This document shows positions 33,576 to 44,571 of a stretch of DNA of 64,000 nucleotides, piece after piece. The stretch is taken from contig JAIVFH010000089.1 of the NCBI GenBank assembly GCA_025765595.1, positions 79,871 through 143,870 of the forward strand. The letters are read 5' to 3'. Positions within the stretch are counted from its first letter, which is position 1, and every line of letters begins with the position of its first letter. The DNA comes from Obelidium mucronatum. Its lineage: Eukaryota > Chytridiomycota > Chytridiomycetes > Chytridiales > Chytriomycetaceae. Position numbers and translations under genes: made by a program. The notes below the pieces were generated by a model. That model saw only the letters and a list, made by a program, of their open reading frames with translations. It did no database searches and was not told the DNA's origin.

Positions 33576-35053
33576 ATGGCCACTGCCGCTGTCCCCGAGA
33601 AGAAGGTGCGCCTGCAACGCTCCCCCGGCGATCGCCGCTGTTCTAACGCTGCTTTCCTTTGGCCGATCGCTAGGTTGCCCTGACTGGCTACGTTGGTTTT
33701 GACAGCATCACCTCCCAAATTGAGAAGAAGCTGCTCAAGCGGGGCTTTGCCTTTAACCTGATGGTCGTTGGTGAGTAGCCAGGCGGAGAGCCAGAGAGGG
33801 GTTGGAGGAGTGCATGCAGGCGATCAGAGGGGAAGGGGTGGGGAAGGGGCAGGAGGGAGATAGGGTGATGGGATGAGACGCAACTTTCTAATCTGAACCT
33901 TCTTACCACCGCAACGCCAAAGGCCGCTCTGGACTTGGAAAGTCAACTCTGGTCAACACTCTCTTTGCATCGCATCTGATTGACTCCAAGGGACTGCTCA
34001 AGACCAACGAAAGTGGCCAACCACTGCAAACAACCGAGATCCAAAGTGTTTCACACGGTACTGTTCTTGTCTTACTCTTCTCTTCTCTTCTTTCGCTGAT
34101 CATTGTTTTGAATGCAGTTATTGAGGAAAACGGGGTCCGTCTTAAGCTTACCGTCACCGACACTCCTGGATACGGTGACCAAGTCAACAACGACAAGTGC
34201 TGGGAGCCTGTCACCAAATACATCAAGGATCAATACTCTGTGTACCTGAGAAAAGAGCTTACGCCAACTAGAGACAGACGGATCACAGACACTAGAGTCC
34301 ACGCCGTTTTGTTCTTTATCGCCCCCACTGGCCATGCGTACGTATACACATATATACATACAACACCGACTTATTTTTTTTTTAAACTTGCTCCCTGCTG
34401 ACTTTAAAAAAACAACAGATTGACCCCATTGGACATTACCGTAATGCGCCGCATTTCCGAAATTGCCAACGTCATTCCAGTCATTGCCAAATCCGACTCA
34501 CTCACATTGGAAGAACGTAATGCATTCAAAAAGAGAATCAAGGAAGAAATTGAGTTCCACGGAATCAGAACTTTCCCATACGCTGACGTTTTTGTGGATG
34601 ACGAGCCATCTGCCTCTGCTGCTGGTTTGACTGATGAAGAGAGAGAGGAAAGACAGTTGTTGAATGCTGTTCGGGATGTTATTCCATTCGCTGTTGTTGG
34701 AAGCGAGAGAAATGTTGTTGTTGATGGAAAGGTTTGATTTACTGATTTGTTTGTGACCTCTTTTTTAATCATGTATTTCTATCTGTTCCTAGGCTGTTAG
34801 AGGTCGTAGAACTCGTTGGGGAGTCATCAATGGTAAAAAAATCTCTTTTGACTGTTTGGTGGTGAAAAATTCATTTACACGCTCCTCAAAAAAAATGATA
34901 GTTGAGAACGAAGAACACTGCGAATTCATTGCCCTGCGTAACTTCTTGACCCGTACTCACTTGCAAGACTTGATTGACGTTACATCCATGATCCATTACG
35001 AAGGATTCAGAACTAAGCAATTGTTGGCGTTAAAGGAGGCTACTGGTCACTGA
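33576..35053 (+). CDS. CDC10: Septin, Cdc10-type
   Basis: GTP-binding filament protein that assembles at sites of growth or division. At least seven exons are inferred. Exon 1 is MATAAVPEKK, joined to VALTGYVGFDSITSQIEKK and NLMVVG. The G1 motif GRSGLGKST is built across a splice junction (G then RSGLGKST). The G3 motif is DTPGYGD, the septin-specific region includes YLRKELTPTRDRRITDTRVH, and the G4 motif is AKSD. The septin unique element lies in VRGRRTRWGVIN and the exon starting VENEEHCEFIALRNFLTRT. The protein ends soon after (LLALKEATGH) without a C-terminal coiled coil. A short C-terminus is typical of the Cdc10/SEPT3 group, hence the symbol. About 330 residues. Confidence 0.92.
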
Positions 35054-37702
<2,649 letters not shown>

Positions 37703-37870
37703 TGGTCCAACATCAACAGCAAAACAACAACACCAAAAAAAAACCCGAATCAACCAAAAAAAAAAACGCATTTATTTATTTTCAAGGCAGAAACAGTTTT
37801 ATTTACACGAAAAACAGAAGTAACTTGGTTGGATAATAACAACAATTAAAATGGGCTTAATCATTTGATT

Positions 37871-38745
37871 TTAAAACCTCGACGCGCTATTATCATAAGA
37901 GTTCCAATAATCGTCATCATCGTCGTCGCTGTCCTCCTTGTCGTTTAAGTTATCCTTAGACGGGGCTTGTTCAAACAGCCCCTGTTTCACATCGGCCACC
38001 AAGTACGAGTCCCAGTACGCCTGGTCTTCGCCTGACGCCGTTGCAACGGACCGTGTTTCCCCCGCCTGCTGCTCGCGTTCCCACGCAGCAAGTGCTTGTT
38101 CGGGTGAGTCACACCACTTTGTTTTCTCGATTTTGTCCCAGTCGGCCACGATGCGGATGTCGTGGTAGCACCTGTTTAGAGTACGAGTAGAGTACGAGTA
38201 GAGTACGAGTAAGGGTACGAGCAAGAGCAAGATTAAGAGTCAGAGCACAAGTCAAAGCACAAAGAATGCAAACCATTGGTCCGTCGCCTTCAGCAGCACA
38301 ACCAGCCCCGTTGAGCCCGCACCCGCACCCGCACCCGCCAGCGCAAACGGCACGGCGGCGTGCAGCGTGTCCGCATCGAGGCGCCGGAAGCGCGGCCGCC
38401 GCGCCAGCTGCCCGCCGCGGCGCGCAACGGCGGCGGCCGCAAGCCGCACTTCCTCGACTTCGGCCGGCGCGCGCGCGCCCCACAGCTGTTTGGTTGTTTG
38501 GTTGTTTGGTTGGTTGTTTGGTTGGTTGCCAAGTCAAGTCAGGTCAAGTCAGGTCAGGGCCGCCTTACAAACAGCGCGAGCTCGTCCCCAATGCTGCCGC
38601 CTAGCGCAAGCACGCGCTCCACCACGTACACCGACGCCAGCGTCTGCAACCCCAAGTAGTCGCCCGCATCAATCAGCGCAAGGCTCAGCGCCGCCACATC
38701 TGCTGGCTGCGAGTGGAACTTGTTGCCAGGTCCATGTGCCACCAT
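37871..38745 (-). CDS. Conserved-looking hypothetical protein, three exons, acidic C-terminus
   Basis: Three exons join in frame: MVAHGPGNKFHSQPADVAAL through ...IGDELALF, then LWGARAPAEVEEVRLAAAAV ...VVLLKATDQW, then CYHDIRIVADWDKIEKTKWC ending with an acidic run and YWNSYDNSASRF. Motifs worth noting are AYWDSYL and DDDYWNSYD, two short Trp/Tyr repeats near the C-terminus. No known domain is recognised, and the product is about 230 residues. Exon 2 is very GC-rich compared with its neighbours. Intron 1 holds repeated GGTTGTTT units, and intron 2 holds three tandem copies of an 11-13-base AGAGTACGAGT unit, so both introns are minisatellite-like. Convergent with the CDKL gene. Function unknown. 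Confidence 0.6.
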
Positions 38746-38848
38746 TTACAGTAAAAATATTAATAGCACCAGAAACCAAAAGAAACTTATATTATTATTT
38801 AACTCCGTTACTAAGTACAAAAAAGAATCAGATAAAGAGCTAGATTTA

Positions 38849-39574
38849 TCATCCATGGTTTAATAACCCTAGAAGATCCAGTTCGCTAAAGTCAGGATCA
38901 AACTTTTGTACTTGTTTCACCAAGTCCGCCACCGTTTGCTCAAGCTGGTTTATCCGCTGATTTCGATTCTCCCTGCATTTTCGCTGGGCAAGCCTATTCT
39001 GCAGTTTTCGTCGTGCGGCTGGTGTTAAATCTTGCATTGATGCTGCATCAAATTCATCTTGTTCATCGTCATCATCATCATCTTTGATTGAAACGGACGG
39101 TGGTGGTGCTGGTACGAGTAGTAGTGACTGTGTCTGTGTCTGATCTGCTGGGGCAGCCACAGCTTGAACTCGTTGATTTTCAATGATGATGGGCAATGAT
39201 GATGCCGATGAGCCCCCCTGTGTCTGAGTCTGATGTAATTGTGATTGCGGTAATGCCTCTTCTTCTTCGCTATTCACCAAGTGAGATAGATGCATGAGAT
39301 TGGCAGGTTTCTGAGGTGGCTGTGTTTCAGATGTGGGGGGCAGTCCTGCTGACAAACCGACAGGTGTACTGGTAGAAGGACCTGGCGCCCTTTGCCGAAT
39401 GAGTTGTTGCAAATAGAGAACTTGATCTTCAAGGACTTGAAGTCGCTGCTTTTTTCGTTGTTGATGGGCTTGTTGGGCGACTCGATTGCGTTCAGCTTTC
39501 TCATTCTTGGTCAGCTTTCGCTTTCCTCTTCCCTTGCCAGAAGAACTAGATGCTGTAGAGCCCCGATGATCCAT
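38849..39574 (-). CDS. Protein with two bZIP-like basic/zipper segments
   Basis: Single-exon frame of 241 residues, starting MDHRGSTASSSSGKGRGKRK. Segment 1 (about residues 20-60) reads KNEKAERNRVAQQAHQQRKK followed by QRLQVLEDQVLYLQQL. Segment 2 (about residues 185-225) reads ARRKLQNRLAQRKCRENRNQ followed by RINQLEQTVADLVKQVQKF. Both match the basic-region pattern N-x-x-A-(A/Q) with Arg/Lys clusters, then a short leucine zipper; segment 2 is the more canonical. Between them lie Pro/Thr/Gln-rich sequence and an acidic stretch (DDDDDDEQDEFDAASMQDL). A sequence-specific nuclear regulator is likely. It is divergent from the WOPR gene over a 461-bp region rich in TGAAACA sites, so the two may share control. 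Confidence 0.78.
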   Translation of the reverse strand: MDHRGSTASSSSGKGRGKRKLTKNEKAERNRVAQQAHQQRKKQRLQVLEDQVLYLQQLIRQRAPGPSTSTPVGLSAGLPPTSETQPPQKPANLMHLSHLVNSEEEEALPQSQLHQTQTQGGSSASSLPIIIENQRVQAVAAPADQTQTQSLLLVPAPPPSVSIKDDDDDDEQDEFDAASMQDLTPAARRKLQNRLAQRKCRENRNQRINQLEQTVADLVKQVQKFDPDFSELDLLGLLNHG

Positions 39575-40036
39575 ATTTGTGCGTGCAGTAGTAGGAATAG
39601 GACAGGCCGTTTGCTGACTGTGATTGGGTTTGCCTTGATTCGGTCTTTTTAGTTAATTTTGTGTTTCAAAACGACAAGTGTTTCAATTCATCGTCAATGA
39701 ACCATTGCGCGTTTCAGAAGCAACTGGTTGACTATTTCCTTACAGTAATCAGATTTTTTTTTGTTGGTTGGTGGTATTAAGGGGGTGGTGATGAAATCGC
39801 ATGTTTCAAAAAACAGGATCGCTCATCTTTTCGTTTTTCGGTTTTTCTGAAACGCGTGAAACAAATCCTTACAAAAAGTAGACAAAATAATCCAATGCGA
39901 AACAAACCTGAAACTTTGTTTCATGTGCCGCCCGCAAACCAGAGAAAAAAAAATCACCCCCCACCCTCAAATACCGCAACATTTCCCCCCCTCACTTTCT
40001 GACAAAAAACACAATTATACCAAAACTCCCCAAATC
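39575..40036. promoter_or_regulatory. Divergent promoter with clustered TGAAAC/GTTTCA sites
   Basis: Between the bZIP-like gene and the WOPR gene. Eight exact GTTTCA/TGAAAC hexamers occur within 262 bp, starting at 39663, 39680, 39711, 39803, 39848, 39857, 39910 and 39919. Five extend to TGAAACA or its complement, the pheromone response element bound by Ste12 in yeast. Site identity is read from the sequence; the binding factor is inferred. Confidence 0.6.
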
Positions 40037-41014
40037 ATGGACTCAAGTACATCATCATCGTCAATAGCATCACCACCAACATACTTTGAAAGCTACTACG
40101 GATTCATCAAGGACCGACAAGACGTCAACATCCTCGTTGAAGCTTGCATCGCGGGCTTAGTCCCCCTCTTTACGACAGTTCCATCATCAACAATCCGCAT
40201 CCGTAGCGGCAGTGTAGTCGTATTCCGAGAAAACGCACTCGCACAAGCAAATAGCACACGATGGAGAGACGGCCGCCATTGGAGCCCATCAAGAGTCAAC
40301 GGCGCTTTCCTGTTATACCGTGAAGTGGAAGCAAGCTTGAACAAGACTGCTACTACAACTTGTACTTTTAAAAAAGTGATACCAACAGCTGAGTCGGATA
40401 CCCACCACAACCACTTCAACACCAACGATAACAACAACAACAACACCACGAACAACAACAGCAACAAACGCCGTCCCCGTGTCCGCTTCAACACCACAAG
40501 TTTCCGCCCATACACTCAAATGGTGGAAAACGGAATGGTGAAACGGACTCTCACGGTTGTCGGCAGTGATACCCTGCGGTACCGCGTGATTAGTTACTTT
40601 TACGGCGCCGATGTGGCGCACTGTTATGGAGAAGGTGGAGGGTTGGTTGCTTTAAAGACTCCCGCGCAGGTTTTGGCGTTTCAGGAGGTGGTGGGGAGGG
40701 TGCCGAAACTTGGGAAAGCGAGTAGTTTGTCGGGGTCGCCTGAAACTTGTTTTTCGACGGCGGCGACGGCGGCGGCGGCTGCGATGATGTTGATGACTCC
40801 TCCACTTCCTCCGATTTCAAGGGAGGCGTCTGTCGTTTCTGTTACTACTACTAATGGTGGTGGTGCTGTAGGTGGAGAGGTTTCGGGGCTGAATTGTGGA
40901 CGTGGGTGTAGTTGCTCGTGTGGGGGCTTGCCAAAGGGGCTAAAGTTGTTTGATTCAATGTCGGTTGCCAAATGGTCGCAAACACCGCCGGTTTTGGCGC
41001 CTTTGTATTTGTAG
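40037..41014 (+). CDS. Gti1/Pac2 (WOPR) family transcriptional regulator
   Basis: WOPR proteins (Wor1, Ryp1, Gti1, Pac2) are fungus-specific DNA-binding regulators of morphological switching, mating and virulence programmes. The first WOPR half reads TYFESYYGFIKDRQDVNILV, EACIAGLVP, RIRSGSVVVFREN and TRWRDGRHWSPSRVNGAFLL, followed by YREVE. The second half, after an Asn/His-rich loop, reads NGMVKRTLTVVGSDTLRYRV then ISYFYGADVAHCYGEGGGLV. Both conserved blocks are therefore present with a variable linker, as in the family. The C-terminus is Ala/Gly/Ser-rich with a Cys cluster (CGRGCSCSCGGLPKG). The start MDSSTSSSSIASPP was chosen over an in-frame upstream ATG at 39923, because the WOPR block then begins at the usual distance. 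Total 325 residues. Confidence 0.9.
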   Translation: MDSSTSSSSIASPPTYFESYYGFIKDRQDVNILVEACIAGLVPLFTTVPSSTIRIRSGSVVVFRENALAQANSTRWRDGRHWSPSRVNGAFLLYREVEASLNKTATTTCTFKKVIPTAESDTHHNHFNTNDNNNNNTTNNNSNKRRPRVRFNTTSFRPYTQMVENGMVKRTLTVVGSDTLRYRVISYFYGADVAHCYGEGGGLVALKTPAQVLAFQEVVGRVPKLGKASSLSGSPETCFSTAATAAAAAMMLMTPPLPPISREASVVSVTTTNGGGAVGGEVSGLNCGRGCSCSCGGLPKGLKLFDSMSVAKWSQTPPVLAPLYL

Positions 41015-41182
41015 CAGAATATGAAATCCTTTCTTTTTTGAACATAATACATTCACCACTTTAGATGTTTTTGAAAACTTTTTACTACAGTTGATACATT
41101 CACCGCTTTTGATATCTCATCGTTTCCCGGAGAGATGTTTTTGAAAACTTTTTACTACATAATAACAATACAAAACTTTTTA

Positions 41183-42494
41183 CTACAGCCCCATCGAAGC
41201 TTTCATCCGTTCGGCTTTGGCTCGAGCATCATCCAGTTGATGTCCTTGGTTCTGCCGAGGGTTCGCCGCTTGACGTGCGTACATTTCCTGGTCCGCAATC
41301 TCAAGTTCTTTGCTCTTGATCTTTTGAATCTCCAATTCGACCTGCTTTTTTTCCTCTGCTTCTTTTTTTAAAATCAGCTCCTGTTTGAATCGTTCTGCTG
41401 CGGCCCTTTGTCTTATAATGTAGTCCTGGTGCATGGAGTGCTGAGTAGCTTCGATAGATTGAGCACTTGTTGTTCCAGACAAAGAGGGCGGAGTTAGCGG
41501 GAATTCGTTGCTATGTTGGCTGGACCTCTTGTAATTACTCGGATTTGAGAAATGACTGTGCCCACTGAGACTAGAGCCAATGGAGTTTGATCGTGCACCA
41601 ACAAGAGGAGAAGCAATACTCGATTTTCTCTGAGGCGGGGGGCTTTGGGTTTGCGGCGTGTTGTTGTAAAACGGTCGGAACTGGTCCATAGAAGGTCGAA
41701 CAAAGTCCACTGACGCTCGAGGAAGTTCAGAAGATAGCTGCTGATTATTAATAGTTGTCTTTGTACTAGATGTCGCAGGTTGCTCGTGCTTCGAAGATAG
41801 AATGCGCTGAATTGTTCGTGTCCAAAATACAAGCGTGTCTTCATCTGGAAACTTGAGCGTCCACTGTCTTTTGACAAGCACCCCTTCTGCGTTTACACCA
41901 TCTCCATGCACCCGCATGATGTGCAATTTTTCATAGTTCTGGCCTGATTCAGTGTGAGCCGTGCAACTTGTCAACGGAAGAAACGTGATCGGAATAGCGT
42001 TTGGATTATTGTTGCTTTTGAATATGTGCAAATTTCCGGTATGAGACAGTACAAAATAACGGAGCTTGTATTGCTGTTGTCGGGTCGGTGGTTGAGCTTC
42101 AGATGTGAGTTTATACAAAAAGCCGGACAGCCTACAAATTAACATGTATGTTAACGTCTTGTCAAATAACAAGAGCGATCTCTTCCTACGTCGCTGAGTC
42201 GTCCTGAAGAACACCAAGAGTCACTATCTGCGAAATCGCCTGATCGGCTCTGGCGACACTCCTCGAAGTTCTCTTGTATGAGCCAGACCCGATAGAAGAT
42301 CTTCTGCTCTGCCGCCGAAGATCAAGATCGGTTGAAAGGCGGTGTTGAGAAGAATTCGAGGTGTCATCTTCAAAGCCGAATTCAGAGAGTGATGCCATCA
42401 AAGCATCGAGCTTCATGTTTGAGCTTTCGCTCAACAAAGTATCGTGGATGCGTGAGGGATCGGTTGGTTGGAGATTCGTTGCTGGGGTTGTCAA
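41183..42494 (-). CDS. PH-domain protein with C-terminal coiled coil
   Basis: Two exons. Exon 1 (MTTPATNLQPTDPSRIHDTL ...) is Ser/Arg-rich and ends near DQAISQIVTLGVLQDDSAT. The second exon holds a pleckstrin-homology fold: LSGFLYKLTSEA, QYKLRYFVLSHTGNLHIFKS, ITFLPLTSCTAH and WTLKFPDEDTLVFWTRTIQR, where the final helix carries the conserved Trp. PH domains bind phosphoinositides or proteins at membranes. A disordered Ser/Pro-rich middle follows, then a charged helix (RQRAAAERFKQELILKKEAE and KKQVELEIQKIKSKELE), likely a coiled coil. The protein ends ...ERMKASMGL. It is probably a cortical adaptor, but no specific family is recognised. Total about 440 residues. Confidence 0.78.
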
Positions 42495-42668
42495 ACATGT
42501 ATAGATAGTGGAGGAATTTTGGACTTTTCATCATCGACAACAAAATACTGCTACAAAATAAGCGCCCTCCCTTCGTGTTAATCGAAACCCACTTTCTTCT
42601 CTTCCAATCTGCTGCAATTTAGTCTACAACGAAGGAAGGTACTTTTGGCGGTCGGAAATAAAAAAAAA

Positions 42669-42706
<38 letters not shown>

Positions 42707-42822
42707 CGGGGGTAGCCGACAAACACTGAATAAGACAGACTGGAAAGCACGGTTTGGTCAGTGTGTCAGTGGTAAAAAGAGATATAAAACTTAATTTAGA
42801 CCCGCAAATTTTCTTCAGTATA
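42495..42822. other. Divergent intergenic region containing a 38-base G run
   Basis: 328 bp between the PH-domain gene and a small rightward gene. Positions 42669-42706 are uninterrupted G, followed by C and five more Gs, and preceded by an A run. Confidence 0.85.
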
Positions 42823-43351
42823 ATGAACACACACTTTTCACTGCGGACAGCAAGACGCTTTTGCCTCGGAAACTATTCAAGGTATTCTACAAAGGGCATG
42901 CCATTGGAGGATCTTAGGATCGCACTGGCGGTGGCTGAAGCAAAAGCAGTTTTCGCTGAAAAAGAACGACTTGATGAAAGGATCCGTCTCAGTGAGGAGC
43001 TAAGGTTTGAACGCAATCGAGCAACGGTAATGTGTTCTTATTGCATCTTTTGTACTCATCCTTCAGCCTTAGAAAGCGGAAGGTATGCTTCAGGTGGAGT
43101 CTCTCGCTCTGCTTCGTGCAAGAAACTCACTGAATTTGCAGGGAGCCTTGGGTAACCTGCCACAACATCTGGCATCTTCGGAGAATATAATTAAACCAAA
43201 AATTCATAGAGCTTGGGGCAGAGCTTCTAGTCGGCTGTGGTGGTATTTCTCGAAAGATCTTCGGTGTGGGCTTACAGCTTGCTGCATTGGCATCGTCCAA
43301 GACGTGGTTGGACGAAGTTGGGAAGATAAGAAAAAATTCAGTCGTTTATAA
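42823..43351 (+). CDS. Small hypothetical protein with mitochondrial-type N-terminus
   Basis: Two exons (42823-43026 and 43073-43351) join in phase across a 46-nt intron, giving about 160 residues. The N-terminus MNTHFSLRTARRFCLGNYSR followed by YSTKG is rich in Arg/Ser/Thr and lacks acids, like a matrix-targeting presequence. A charged helix follows (LAVAEAKAVFAEKERLDERI and RLSEELRFERNRAT), then ARNSLNLQGALGNL. The 3' part is uncertain: downstream, another frame reads LGAELLVGCGGISRKIFGVG followed by LQLAALASSKTWLDEV and looks more protein-like than the one ending at 43351. A further intron or a frameshift may therefore exist, with the gene continuing to about 43,444. No family recognised. 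Confidence 0.45.
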
Positions 43352-44571
43352 GGATATTTTTAGAGCACAGAATGCTCTTTATCATTCATATTCGAAGGAT
43401 AAGCATGCGGTGACCGAACCTCAGCTCTTAAACAGTCAGAAATGACCGTTGATAGTCACTCAAAGCTGTATTTGAAACCAATGACTGTTGATGTCTGCCC
43501 TACAAGCCTGGTAATGCGTGCGTTATTTGCATATTTGCTCTTTTTGATGAGCACAATTTATTTGAGTTTCTTGCTCAAAACTATTGGCCCATATGCCTCC
43601 TTTGGACTCCTTTGGAGCGGTCAACGCGGTGATGCCGAATAATTGTGAGTCTTTATTGTTTTTCCCTTTTTTCAGTGATTTTTGTTAACTTGACAATTCT
43701 ACATGACAACTTGTTTGTGTCTTTCTTTTTGAAATTTAACAGTATTGTAAGGGAAAAAGAATAGGATCTGATAAATACTGTTTACATTCAGTTTGCATTC
43801 TGTCAAAACAAATCTACCCATTACTTCATCTATTTTTTTTTAAGTCTTCTTAAGGGGTACGGTGACGCCGCAAGCCCAAGAACCACCCTCCGAATGTTTA
43901 TTGAGTGAGGAGAAAAGATGTTAAACTCGAAAATGTTAAGAAAATAATCAGGTGTGTAAGACAATCCGGTTGATAGAAGGGCGAGTGTTGATTTTGCGAA
44001 AATCCCGTTAGTGCCTACAGCAGGCTATCAACCACCTTTACCTGAAGCCAACGGTGAGTTAGTGAGGCGCTGGCACTGGTAAGGGACCGGCGAGGCGCTG
44101 TTGCGTACCTACGCAGCCGTCGCGCGAGTAAGCGTTGCCCCGTTGGTGCGAGCGTGGATGGGAGACATACATGTTGATTTTGCGAAAATCGCGTGGAGCC
44201 CAATATTCTAAATGAACTTGGTCACGTGTCGCAGCCAAGAGAGTAGTGAGGTGAAGAGGAACCAGTGCACGGTGGAAAACGTGATGTCTCTCTAGAGTGT
44301 AACCCACCTTTAGTGCACGCACTAAAACTATGAGATGTATTTATTTACAAAATAGTTGAGCGAACTGGCCCCGAGAATTAGACCGGGTCAGATGACCAAA
44401 AAAATTACCAAAATCAAAGTAGGGTTTCTTTGTTGGAGAAATTATCTGGCACAACCACCAACCTGGATTGGTTGAAGCATATCTTGGCTCAAGATTTATT
44501 GTACCCAAGCGCACGCAACCCATTCAAGACCCGTGAGCTGATTGCGAAACCCTAAGAAAACTTAGCACCAC
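43352..44571. other. Mostly non-coding region with small repeats, upstream of the NRPS
   Basis: It includes a possible continuation of the small gene (to about 43,444), then no convincing gene. Two copies of GTTGATTTTGCGAAAATC occur at 43987 and 44173; each contains the hairpin-forming GATTTT-GCG-AAAATC. A GAGGCGCTG pair lies nearby. A palindrome AGTGCACGCACT is at about 44,312. Confidence 0.4.

Noticed and set aside
43442..43642. 66-residue plus-strand ORF with a hydrophobic stretch
   Set aside because: No start context, splice support or family. It lies in a degenerate region and could be chance.
44341..44523. 60-residue minus-strand ORF upstream of the NRPS
   Set aside because: Short, without motif; other frames are equally open.
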